Assembly (NCBI GenBank): GCA_035559815.1
Contig: DATMAT010000034.1
Coordinates: forward strand, 1-64,000
Source: Thermodesulfobacteriota bacterium
Lineage (GTDB): Bacteria > Desulfobacterota_D > UBA1144 > Nemesobacterales > CSP1-2
Length of the DNA stretch: 64,000 nucleotides
Reading direction: 5' to 3'
Within the stretch, counting starts at the first letter, position 1. Every line of letters starts with the position of its first letter. Shown here piece after piece: positions 26,205 through 33,923 of this stretch. The notes beneath the pieces are model-generated. The model had not been told where the DNA came from. It did no database searches and saw only the letters and a program-made list of their open reading frames with translations. A program made the translations under genes and the position numbers.

Positions 26205-26490
26205 AGCGGATGTAAATCCGCTCATGCTGAGCCCCGAGCATCGTCGAAGGGTCGAAGTATGGTCTTTTGTTTAGTAAGGGAGGTGTTCGTCCTTCCCTCG
26301 GTTAAACCGGAGGATCTGCTCAGGACGAACGGAGCTTTATTTTGAACGTTTTTCCACCGGTTGCATGCATCCGCTCATACTGAGTCTAATCGAAGTATGA
26401 ATTTAAAGCGTAAAACATTCGCCCTTCGATAGTTCGACAGGCCTGTCCTAAGCCTGGCAGGGCTCACTACTCAGGGCGAACGGATTCCCT
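26205..26490. repeat. Intergenic palindrome/repeat cluster
   Basis: The cluster contains the hairpin word AGCGGATGTAAATCCGCTCAT, a GTTCGCCCTTC...CAGGGCGAAC type inverted pair and GGTTAAACCGG. The same words recur at 46010, 48545, 55960, 60530 and 62960. No credible gene is present. Confidence 0.65.
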
Positions 26491-26530
26491 TTTTCTCCTA
26501 CTCGGCATGGAAAGGGAGTTGGATTCATCC

Positions 26531-27652
26531 TCAAGCATCAACCCCGACTATTTCATCGAGGCTCTTGATGCCTTCTTTCTCCATGTATTCCACTATGCCC
26601 CTGTTTATTCTTCCGGCCACAGTGGTGCCCTCGGCACGGATAGCCGTGACGACTTGAAGAAGCTTTGCCCCCGACCTTATCTTCTCCAAAGCCGTTTCCG
26701 TGTCATGAACCCCACCTACACCCATGATTTCGAGCCTGTCACCGGCCTGTTTATGAATATAAGCGATTTTAGCGGTAGCCATTTTTCTGAAGTCCCCATC
26801 GTTCCCGCTGAGCCCGCCGGGTTTCTTCCTCCACTTCTCGCCGTATTTCGCCTTGATGTCCGGATCCTCGGTGGTGTTGGTGGCGATAATTCCGGCCAGA
26901 CTGTTGTTGATAGCCACATCGATTACATCATCAACCGCCTCATTAGTTAGCTCCGGTGAAATCTTAACAAAGACGGGTTTTGTACCCGTAGTCATTCCGG
27001 ACAAGTTAGAAGCAACCTCTTTTATGGCCGCATTCACTGCCCGAACGATATCGGTAAGGGGTCCCTTATCCTGTAGCTTCCTCAACCCGGGCGTGTTGGG
27101 CGAGCTTACGTTAACGGCAAAGTATGATGCGTATTCATAGAGCCTTCTCACCACGACGGCATGGGCTTCAGGGGCGTTTTCTGCATCTACATCCCTATTC
27201 TTTCCGATGCTAATGCCTATCGGGATGTTACTGTTTTTATATCTCTCCAGGTTTTTGGCCACGGCCTCCATCCCCGGGCTGTTGAAACCGAGCCAGTTTA
27301 AAGCCACTTCTGGCGTAAGCATGAACTGCCGGGGCTTGGGATTACCCGGCTGGGGCTTGGCCAGGACTGAACCCACCTCCACTCCGGCAAAACCCAACTG
27401 CCAGAGTGCCTTCACTGCGCGGCCGGCTTTATCCCAGCCGGCCCCTACAATCAAAGGGTTCTCGAATTCAATACCGACTACATTAACCCGTAGCCTTTCG
27501 TCCTTGTATCTTCTACGCCCATGGGCAAATTGTTCCAGGATTTTTAGGGTAGCTGGAGAAACCTCCGCTAGGTGAAGGGCTTCACGCGCTATGTCATGCC
27601 ACGTCTCTGAATCGAGTCTATCCAGAATAGGCCTGATTATCTCTTTGTACAT
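26531..27652 (-). CDS. pyrD: Dihydroorotate dehydrogenase (quinone), class 2
   Basis: The 373-residue FMN enzyme oxidises dihydroorotate to orotate in pyrimidine synthesis and passes electrons to quinone. An amphipathic N-terminal helix region (residues 1-40), which places class 2 enzymes on the inner membrane, precedes the barrel. NPLIVGAGWDKAGRAVKAL, FAVNVSSPNTPGLR (Ser as catalytic base, class 2), IIATNTT and GLSGNDGDFRK are visible. ATG 27652 is the start. The gene is alone on its strand here; ychF lies upstream with 211 bp between. Confidence 0.96.
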   Translation of the reverse strand: MYKEIIRPILDRLDSETWHDIAREALHLAEVSPATLKILEQFAHGRRRYKDERLRVNVVGIEFENPLIVGAGWDKAGRAVKALWQLGFAGVEVGSVLAKPQPGNPKPRQFMLTPEVALNWLGFNSPGMEAVAKNLERYKNSNIPIGISIGKNRDVDAENAPEAHAVVVRRLYEYASYFAVNVSSPNTPGLRKLQDKGPLTDIVRAVNAAIKEVASNLSGMTTGTKPVFVKISPELTNEAVDDVIDVAINNSLAGIIATNTTEDPDIKAKYGEKWRKKPGGLSGNDGDFRKMATAKIAYIHKQAGDRLEIMGVGGVHDTETALEKIRSGAKLLQVVTAIRAEGTTVAGRINRGIVEYMEKEGIKSLDEIVGVDA

Positions 27653-27740
27653 AAAAGGAACTCGGCATACTGCAGGTCTGACCGAGAAATATTCAAAGGC
27701 TACGTTTAATTGTACCTGAGAAAGAGCTCAATTTAGGAAG

Positions 27741-27823
27741 GTGTTAACAGACAAGAATGTCTGTTCTACCAAAATATTTAAATTGATTTGTAACGGTAGG
27801 TAAGACATTCCTGTCTGACCTAC
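27741..27823. repeat. Pair of inverted stem-loops
   Basis: ACAGACAAGAATGTCTGT and GGTAGGTAAGACATTCC...GTCTGACCTACC-like sequence form hairpins that are inverted copies of one another (GACAAGAATGTC against GACATTCCTGTC). Confidence 0.6.
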
Positions 27824-27863
27824 GGGGTAATGATATCTTTCCCCCGTTTAAACAAATTAACTT

Positions 27864-28964
27864 CTACACATTAAACCTGAATAACATTATATCGCCGTCC
27901 TGAACCACGTAATCCCTGCCCTCGGAACGCATCTTTCCCAATTCTCTGGCTGCTGCCTCCGAGCCGAGTTTGATTAGGTCATCGAATTTTAGCGTTTCCG
28001 CCCTGATAAAACCCCTCTCAAAATCGCTATGAATAACACCGGCGGCCTGGGGCGCCTTAGTGCCGGATTGAATCGTCCAAGCCCTGACTTCTTTGGGACC
28101 CGCGGTGAAGTAGGTGAGGAGGCCAAGCTTTTCATAAGCTACCTGGATAAGCTTATCCAGGCCCGAGCCGGCGAGCCCAAGCTCGTTTAAGAATGGGCTT
28201 TTTTCCTCTCGGTCAAGCTCGGCAATCTCCGCCTCTATCTTGGCGCATACCACAATCACGTCCGAGCCTTCGCCTTGGGCATAAGCCTTCACCTTTTTAA
28301 CCTCCGAATTGGCCGCCGCATCGGGGATATCGACTTCCGAAACATTGCAAACGTATAGGACCGGTTTTGACGTCAATAAGCATAATTCTTTTATAATCCT
28401 CTCCGACCCATTCTCCAGAGGAAATTTTCTTGCCTTGTTTCCCTTCTCCACGAATTCTCTTAGCTCCATCACCAAATCCAGTTCTTTTTTAATTGCCGTA
28501 GCACCGCTCTTTGCCTGAGTGCTGAGGCGTTGCTCCCTCTTCTCGATGGTCTCAAGGTCTTTCAGTATTAGCTCATCTTCGATGATTCTTATATCCCTTA
28601 GAGAATCGACCGAACACTCGACGTGCATGACGTTTTCATCCTCGAAGCAGCGCACCACGTGAAGAAGCAAATCGACCTCGCGTATACGCGATAAAAAGGC
28701 ATTGCCCCTACCCTTTCCCTCAGACGCGCCCTTTACCAGGCCGGCTATATCCACTACCTCTAAAAAAGCCGGTGTTATCTTATGAGGCTTGACCAGTTCG
28801 GCAATTTTATCAAGCCTCTCATCAGGCACCGGGACCACTCCGACATTAGGCTCTATAGTGCAAAAGGGAAAGTTAGCCGCCTCTGCTCCGGCGCCGGTCA
28901 AGGCGTTAAAAAGGGTGGACTTACCCACGTTGGGCAGGCCTACAACTCCGCACCTAAGATTCAT
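27864..28964 (-). CDS. ychF: Ribosome-associated P-loop ATPase YchF (OLA1 family)
   Basis: The 366-residue protein is a complete YchF: GLPNVGKSTLFNALTG (Walker A), NFPFCTIEPNVGVVPVP (switch I), DIAGLVKGASEGKGRGNAFL (switch II region) and a C-terminal TGS domain with FTAGPKEVRAWTI and YVVQDGDIMLFRFNV. YchF prefers ATP over GTP and binds ribosomes, with roles in translation start fidelity and stress. ATG 28964 is the start. pth, its frequent neighbour, is absent; a tRNA pair lies upstream instead. Confidence 0.97.
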   Translation of the reverse strand: MNLRCGVVGLPNVGKSTLFNALTGAGAEAANFPFCTIEPNVGVVPVPDERLDKIAELVKPHKITPAFLEVVDIAGLVKGASEGKGRGNAFLSRIREVDLLLHVVRCFEDENVMHVECSVDSLRDIRIIEDELILKDLETIEKREQRLSTQAKSGATAIKKELDLVMELREFVEKGNKARKFPLENGSERIIKELCLLTSKPVLYVCNVSEVDIPDAAANSEVKKVKAYAQGEGSDVIVVCAKIEAEIAELDREEKSPFLNELGLAGSGLDKLIQVAYEKLGLLTYFTAGPKEVRAWTIQSGTKAPQAAGVIHSDFERGFIRAETLKFDDLIKLGSEAAARELGKMRSEGRDYVVQDGDIMLFRFNV

Positions 28965-29082
28965 GCTTATCTTTCGGTTTCCAGGTCTTTAATGGATTTT
29001 TCCCGATTAGGGTGTGTAAATTTGAGGGATTAAAGCTACCCAAAGGTTTAAAACTGTCAAGCCCTTACTAGGGAAATCAAGG

Positions 29083-29158
29083 GGTGGATGACCGGACTTG
29101 AACCGGCGACCTCCAGGGCCACAACCTGGCGCTCTAACCAAGCTGAGCTACACCCACC
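29083..29158 (-). tRNA. tRNA-His (GTG)
   Basis: The cloverleaf folds on the minus strand. The acceptor stem GTGGGTG pairs with CATCCAC, with the extra G-1 opposite C73 that marks tRNA-His. The anticodon stem is CCAGG/CCTGG and the loop TTGTGGC gives GTG. The T-arm contains GGTTCAAGTCC. CCA is not encoded. Confidence 0.95.
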
Positions 29159-29167
29159 ATCAGATCT

Positions 29168-29241
29168 CGCGCCCAGAGGGATTCGAACCCCCGACCCACG
29201 GCTTAGAAGGCCGTTGCTCTGTCCAACTGAGCTATGGGCGC
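29168..29241 (-). tRNA. tRNA-Arg (TCT)
   Basis: The acceptor stem GCGCCCA pairs with TGGGCGC with discriminator G. The anticodon stem ACGGC/GCCGT encloses loop CTTCTAA, giving TCT. The T-arm contains GGTTCGAATCC. It is 9 bp from tRNA-His, so both are likely in one transcript. Confidence 0.95.
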
Positions 29242-29457
29242 AAATGAATGATTTCATAGGGTTACAACACCCTATTAACTAATATCTTAGTTACTTTCTA
29301 GTTATTTTCCAGTTGGGCAGAGAAGAATTGTACCCAACCCCTTTTAGCCGTGCAAGAAAACCGTCCTAGAAGCAGGATTGGAGAACGGCCCAAGCTGCCG
29401 ATCCTTTTCCGAAGATATCGGATGTATAACCTATAAAATTTGGATGGAAAGAGGATA

Positions 29458-29919
29458 TCAATCCCCGTTGGCTGAAAAAGCGGGTTTTTCCAACCGGGCA
29501 GTAAATACGCTATCAAGAACCTTTTTTATCTTTACCAAATCTTCCCCCAGGAAATCCTTCACTTCAGCCCCTTCTCTTTTCTTTCTCATAATAAGAATAA
29601 CCTCACTAAACTCATCGGAAGTACAAACCGGATAGGCGATCATCTTTTTAATCGAAACATCGCTATTTTTCATAGCAAGATATCTCAGGTAGGCGGAATC
29701 CATTTCCTCGTCGCATTGGTTCAATATAATCGGGCTTCTATGTATTAATGCCTTGCCTAACAAGTTTTGATTTATAATCGAGATCGTGGAGCCTCTTAGT
29801 TCATAGGGATAGGAAAACGCGAGCAAGCTGTCATATCCTATTTTTTTGAGTACGAAAATAGAGCCTTCTTCAAGGTTTAAGACCTCTGAAATCAGTCTAT
29901 CCAGTTGGGTGTATCTCAT
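29458..29919 (-). CDS. GAF-like sensory domain protein
   Basis: The 153-residue single-domain protein has the GAF pattern: LDRLISEVLNLEEGSIFVLKK, then NQNLLGKALIHRSPIILNQC and IAYPVCTSDEFSEVILIMRKK. GAF domains bind small molecules or link to kinases and transcription factors, but no output domain is attached. A membrane segment and signal peptide are absent. The gene lies between tRNA-Pro and tRNA-Arg on the same strand, so it may share their transcript. The partner is unknown. Sensor kinases with GAF domains are encoded at 33924-39588. Confidence 0.65.
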   Translation of the reverse strand: MRYTQLDRLISEVLNLEEGSIFVLKKIGYDSLLAFSYPYELRGSTISIINQNLLGKALIHRSPIILNQCDEEMDSAYLRYLAMKNSDVSIKKMIAYPVCTSDEFSEVILIMRKKREGAEVKDFLGEDLVKIKKVLDSVFTARLEKPAFSANGD

Positions 29920-30068
29920 TAGCTAATCCTAGACTAAATTAGATATATACATCTCCGGAAAAGACAATCCTACTTTAGTATGATTTTTTTGAAAAATGGG
30001 CTAGTTATTAAGGACAAAAACAAAGTTAAAGCCCACTATGATCAACGGTAATGAACAAAGTATCTTAC

Positions 30069-30140
30069 TTGCCACTAAGGCAGAAAGAACACGAAGAAAT
30101 TAACATTTTTCTTTCTGTCCTTTGTGTCTTTGTGGTTACC
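30069..30140. repeat. Imperfect inverted repeat
   Basis: TTGCCACTAAGGCAGAAAGA faces CTTTCTGTCCTTTGTGTC and TTTGTGGTTACC across an AT-rich loop. Words are shared with the stem-loop block at 23520-23672. Confidence 0.55.
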
Positions 30141-30151
30141 TTTATCAAAGA

Positions 30152-30227
<76 letters not shown>

Positions 30228-30387
30228 ATTAAGAATTTGAAATTATACCCATGAATAGGAAAACAACAAGTTTGTCTTTAAACCCGCTCCGTATTATAGT
30301 ATTACTTAAAATCCAGTTTTAACAATGCGTCGACAAATTGAGTGGATTGCCGGTTTTCGAAGCAGCGACGAATCGAGGGGTGGGTAG

Positions 30388-31254
30388 TTGAGGGTTCTTA
30401 TCACTGGTGCTACCGGACAGCTAGGTCATGATTTGCTCCGTCTTTTGGAGACCACTAAAGATTACAAGGTCATAGCAACAGGGCGACCCGACCTAGATAT
30501 AACCGACTACGCTAAAGTCAAAGGATTTATCAGTGAGGCGAGACCGGATATCATCATCCATGCGGCTGCCTTCACCTCCGTTGACCAGTGTGAAAGCCAA
30601 ATGGATTTGGCTTTCAAGGTAAACGCCCTGGGGGCGCGAAACGTCGCCTCTGTCTCAAGCCATATCGGCGCCAAGCTCGTTTATATCAGCACCGATTATG
30701 TTTTTGACGGGGCTAAAGAAGGCCCCTACCGGGAATTTGACACCCCCAATCCTCTAAACATATACGGCCAATCTAAATTACTGGGTGAGCAGTTCGTGAA
30801 GGAGCAGACCAGCCGGTTCTTCATAATACGCACGGCGTGGCTTTACGGTATAGAGGGTAGGAACTTCGTAAAGACCATGCTTGAGTTAGGGATGAAGGGA
30901 GAAGAGTTAAGAGTGGTGAATGACCAGAGGGGCACGCCTTCATGCACGACCGACCTGGCTAGAGAAATCATACAAATAATGACAACCGAGCTTTATGGTA
31001 CTTACCACTGCACCAGCCAGGGGGAGTGCACCTGGTATGATTTTGCCGTAGAAATATTCAGATGCGCAAACCTGGAGGTTAAGATAAGGCCCGTATCTAC
31101 CGAGGACTACCCCAGGCCGGCAAGACGACCCAAAAATTCGGTATTGGACAACTATATGCTCCGGCTTCAGGGACTAGACACTATGCCGGACTGGCGGGAT
31201 GCCTTAAGCCTTTTCATGCGTGAGAATAACATACTGGAGAGGGTTTTTCGATGA
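30388..31254 (+). CDS. rfbD: dTDP-4-dehydrorhamnose reductase
   Basis: The 288-residue SDR-type enzyme performs the last step of dTDP-L-rhamnose synthesis, NAD(P)H reduction of dTDP-6-deoxy-L-lyxo-4-hexulose. LITGATGQLGHDLLRLL is the Rossmann motif, and YISTDYVFDG and YGQSKLLGE (the Y-x-x-x-K pair) are the active-site segments. It starts at TTG 30388 after GGGGTGGGTAG. The next gene overlaps by 4 bp. This is the first gene of a four-gene rhamnose cassette in the order D-A-C-B. Confidence 0.95.
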   Translation: MRVLITGATGQLGHDLLRLLETTKDYKVIATGRPDLDITDYAKVKGFISEARPDIIIHAAAFTSVDQCESQMDLAFKVNALGARNVASVSSHIGAKLVYISTDYVFDGAKEGPYREFDTPNPLNIYGQSKLLGEQFVKEQTSRFFIIRTAWLYGIEGRNFVKTMLELGMKGEELRVVNDQRGTPSCTTDLAREIIQIMTTELYGTYHCTSQGECTWYDFAVEIFRCANLEVKIRPVSTEDYPRPARRPKNSVLDNYMLRLQGLDTMPDWRDALSLFMRENNILERVFR

Positions 31255-32315
31255 AGGCTCTGGTACTGGCAGGGGGTAAAGGAACAAGATTAAGGCCTCT
31301 AACTTATACAATGGCTAAACAGCTTTTCCCGGTAGCCAATAGGCCTGTGCTCTATTACGTCATGGAGCATCTAGAACAGGCCGGAATCAAGGAGGTCGGA
31401 GTAATAATATCTCCGGAAACCGGCCACTTGATAAAGGAGAGTTTATCAAAGAGGAACTGGAATCTTGATCTGACTTATATACTCCAGGAGGAGCCTTTGG
31501 GGTTGGCGCACGCAGTAAAAATTTCCAAGGACTATCTGAAGGACGAGCCTTTCGTGATGTATCTGGGCGATAACCTAATCGGTCAGGGTATCGAACAGGT
31601 GGTCAAATCCTTCACCGACTCTCAGGCCGATGCAGTCATTCTGTTGAAAGAGGTAGTAGACCCTAAAATGTTTGGAGTGGCCGAGGTGGATGCGAGCGGT
31701 CGGGTCCTCCGCCTGGTGGAAAAGCCCAAAGAACCGCCGTCAGACCTGGCCTTGGTTGGGGTCTATGTATTTTCCCCCACAATTCACGACGCCATTTCCA
31801 GAATAAAACCCTCCTGGAGAAACGAGCTAGAGATCACCGATGCCATCCAAAATATAATGGAATCAGGCGGTAAGGTGGAAAGCTTCAAATTAAATAGCTG
31901 GTGGCTCGATACCGGTAAAAAAGACGACCTCTTGGAGGCCAACAGCGTTGTACTGGATGAGTGTATAAAAAGAGAAATCAAGGGCCGGGTTGATTCGAGA
32001 AGCGCGATTACCGGCAGGATTTTTGTTGACCAAAACGTCCTAGTTGAAAACAGCAAGATCCGCGGCCCCGCAATTATAGGTGCTAAGACACTTGTCAAAA
32101 ACTCCTTCATCGGCCCTTATACCAGCATAGGAGAGGGCTGCTTGGTCGAAAATTCCAGCCTGCAGCATTCCGTAATTCTGGATGGAGCAAGGATTTCCAA
32201 CGTACAACGCTTGGAGGATAGCGTCATTGGCCGTAACGCCGTGGTTAGAAAGGGAACGGATAATCACCAGGCATTTCGCCTTATGATTGGGGACGATTCG
32301 GAAGTAATACTCTAG
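31251..32315 (+). CDS. rfbA: Glucose-1-phosphate thymidylyltransferase, long form
   Basis: The 354-residue nucleotidyltransferase makes dTDP-glucose from glucose-1-phosphate and dTTP. LAGGKGTRLRPLTYTMAKQL is the nucleotide-binding signature; MYLGDNLIG and EKPKEPPSDLALVGVYVF are catalytic-domain segments. Residues about 250-354 are a left-handed beta-helix with hexapeptide-like repeats (VLVENSKIRGPAIIGAKTLV), so this is the long RmlA type found in actinomycetes, archaea and many environmental bacteria rather than the 290-residue E. coli type. It overlaps rfbD by 4 bp and precedes rfbC by 19 bp. Confidence 0.95.
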   Translation: MKALVLAGGKGTRLRPLTYTMAKQLFPVANRPVLYYVMEHLEQAGIKEVGVIISPETGHLIKESLSKRNWNLDLTYILQEEPLGLAHAVKISKDYLKDEPFVMYLGDNLIGQGIEQVVKSFTDSQADAVILLKEVVDPKMFGVAEVDASGRVLRLVEKPKEPPSDLALVGVYVFSPTIHDAISRIKPSWRNELEITDAIQNIMESGGKVESFKLNSWWLDTGKKDDLLEANSVVLDECIKREIKGRVDSRSAITGRIFVDQNVLVENSKIRGPAIIGAKTLVKNSFIGPYTSIGEGCLVENSSLQHSVILDGARISNVQRLEDSVIGRNAVVRKGTDNHQAFRLMIGDDSEVIL

Positions 32316-32334
32316 TGTAGGTTTGGGAGGAGCC

Positions 32335-32808
32335 ATGGCCTTAAGCAAGGAGCTTATACACGGAGCCCAGGTAAAACAACTGAAACTCATCCCGGACGGA
32401 AGGGGTTTTCTCATGGAGATGCTGCGCTCAGACTGGAAGGAGTTTGACCGTTTTGCCCAGAGTTATATCACCGCCTGTTACCCCGGCGTTATCAAAGCAT
32501 GGCACTACCACAAGAAGCAGTGGGACCATTTCGTATGCGTCTCGGGAATGGCTAGGGTGGTGCTTTACGACCCTAGGGAAGACTCGCCAACCAGGGGCCG
32601 GGTCAACGAATTTCACATCGGCATCATGAATCCGATGCTGGTTAAGATTCCCCCTTTTGTCTATCACGGATTTACCGCAGAGGGCGGACAATTAGGACTG
32701 ATAGTCAACTTCCCAACCGAGCTTTACGACTATACCGAGCCTGATGAATACAGGCTACCCTACGATGACCCCTCTATACCCTACAATTGGGACGTAAAGC
32801 ATGGGTAA
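32335..32808 (+). CDS. rfbC: dTDP-4-dehydrorhamnose 3,5-epimerase family protein
   Basis: The 157-residue cupin-like enzyme should perform the double epimerisation step between RfbB and RfbD. IKAWHYHKKQWDHFVCVSG carries the His pair at the position of the catalytic His of RmlC, and IPPFVYHGFTAEG and NFPTELYDYTEPDEYR are family segments. It is shorter than the 180-residue classical enzymes and closer to archaeal-type members. ATG 32335 follows GGGAGGA; an in-frame TTG at 32323 is less likely. It overlaps rfbB by 8 bp. Confidence 0.92.
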   Translation: MALSKELIHGAQVKQLKLIPDGRGFLMEMLRSDWKEFDRFAQSYITACYPGVIKAWHYHKKQWDHFVCVSGMARVVLYDPREDSPTRGRVNEFHIGIMNPMLVKIPPFVYHGFTAEGGQLGLIVNFPTELYDYTEPDEYRLPYDDPSIPYNWDVKHG

Positions 32809-33850
32809 GCTCAAACTCCTGGTCACCGGCGGTGCTGGCTTTATCGGGAGTAACTTCATCCGTTACGCCTTGAACGAACACACCAACTGGCAAGTTTGTA
32901 ATCTGGACAAGATTACCTATGCCGGCAACCTGGAGAACCTGAAAGACCTGGAGGGCGACCCGCGCTACCGTTTCATTAAGGGAGACATTGCCGATCGCTC
33001 TCTCGTCGGTGAAATTTTTAAAGAGAGCCCCTTTGATGTGGTGGTTAACTTTGCCGCAGAGTCTCATGTAGACCGGAGCATCTTGGACCCCCTACCTTTC
33101 ATAAAAACAAACGTCGAGGGTACCCAGGTTTTACTGGAGGCGGCAAGGACCCACGGTACAGAGCGGTTTGTGCACATCTCCACGGATGAGGTTTACGGTT
33201 CTATCGAAGAGGGAAGGTTCTCAGAAAATTCTACCCTTAGCCCTAACAGCCCTTATGCGGCCAGTAAGGCCTCTGCCGACCTGGTCTGTCGAGCCTACTA
33301 CCGGACCTATGGCTTACCGGTGATTATCACCCGGAGCTCGAATAACTACGGCCCATACCAATTTCCGGAGAAGCTAATCCCGCTTATCATCAATAACGCC
33401 TTTCAGGGAAAACCCTTGCCGGTTTACGGCCGGGGTGAAAACATTAGGGACTGGATCTATGTAGAAGATAACTGCAGGGGGATCGCTTCCGTCATCGAAA
33501 AAGGCCGGGCTGGAGAGGTGTATAACATCGCCGGAGGCAATGAGTACCGAAATATCGAGGTGGTCAGACTGATATGCGCACTACTGGCGGAGAACTTAGC
33601 AAAGCCGGTTAAAGAACTGGAAAAGCTTATCTCATTCGTAGAAGACAGACCCGGCCATGATTTCCGCTACGCGCTAGACTCTACCAAAATTCAGAAGGAA
33701 TTAGCCTGGAAGCCCCGGGTCAGTTTTGAAGAGGGACTTTCCCGCACCATACGCTGGTATCTGGAGAATAAAGAATGGATTGCGCGTGTAATCTCCGGGG
33801 AATATCATGACTACTACGCGCAGGTTTACGAGCGGGCGTGGAGACGGTAA
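32801..33850 (+). CDS. rfbB: dTDP-glucose 4,6-dehydratase
   Basis: The 349-residue extended SDR enzyme converts dTDP-glucose to dTDP-4-keto-6-deoxyglucose. LLVTGGAGFIGSNFIRYAL is the NAD-binding motif; FAAESHVDRSI, HISTDEVYGSI (Thr-Asp-Glu catalytic segment) and SPYAASKASADLV (Tyr-Lys pair) are complete. GHDFRYALD near the end is also typical. It is the last gene of the cassette; the neighbours downstream are on the other strand. Together the four genes supply dTDP-L-rhamnose for lipopolysaccharide or other surface glycans; glycosyltransferases are not in this operon. Confidence 0.97.
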   Translation: MGKLKLLVTGGAGFIGSNFIRYALNEHTNWQVCNLDKITYAGNLENLKDLEGDPRYRFIKGDIADRSLVGEIFKESPFDVVVNFAAESHVDRSILDPLPFIKTNVEGTQVLLEAARTHGTERFVHISTDEVYGSIEEGRFSENSTLSPNSPYAASKASADLVCRAYYRTYGLPVIITRSSNNYGPYQFPEKLIPLIINNAFQGKPLPVYGRGENIRDWIYVEDNCRGIASVIEKGRAGEVYNIAGGNEYRNIEVVRLICALLAENLAKPVKELEKLISFVEDRPGHDFRYALDSTKIQKELAWKPRVSFEEGLSRTIRWYLENKEWIARVISGEYHDYYAQVYERAWRR

Positions 33851-33923
33851 GGGTTAATCAACATAGTAGTTTTTATCCCTTTTTAAAAGAACGGCGTACC
33901 CGTAAAAAGCCCGCCACAACTTT

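Noticed and set aside
30388-33850. Rhamnose genes as part of a genomic island at the tRNA cluster
   Set aside because: No integrase or attachment-site repeat is seen next to the tRNAs, and base composition matches the surrounding genes.
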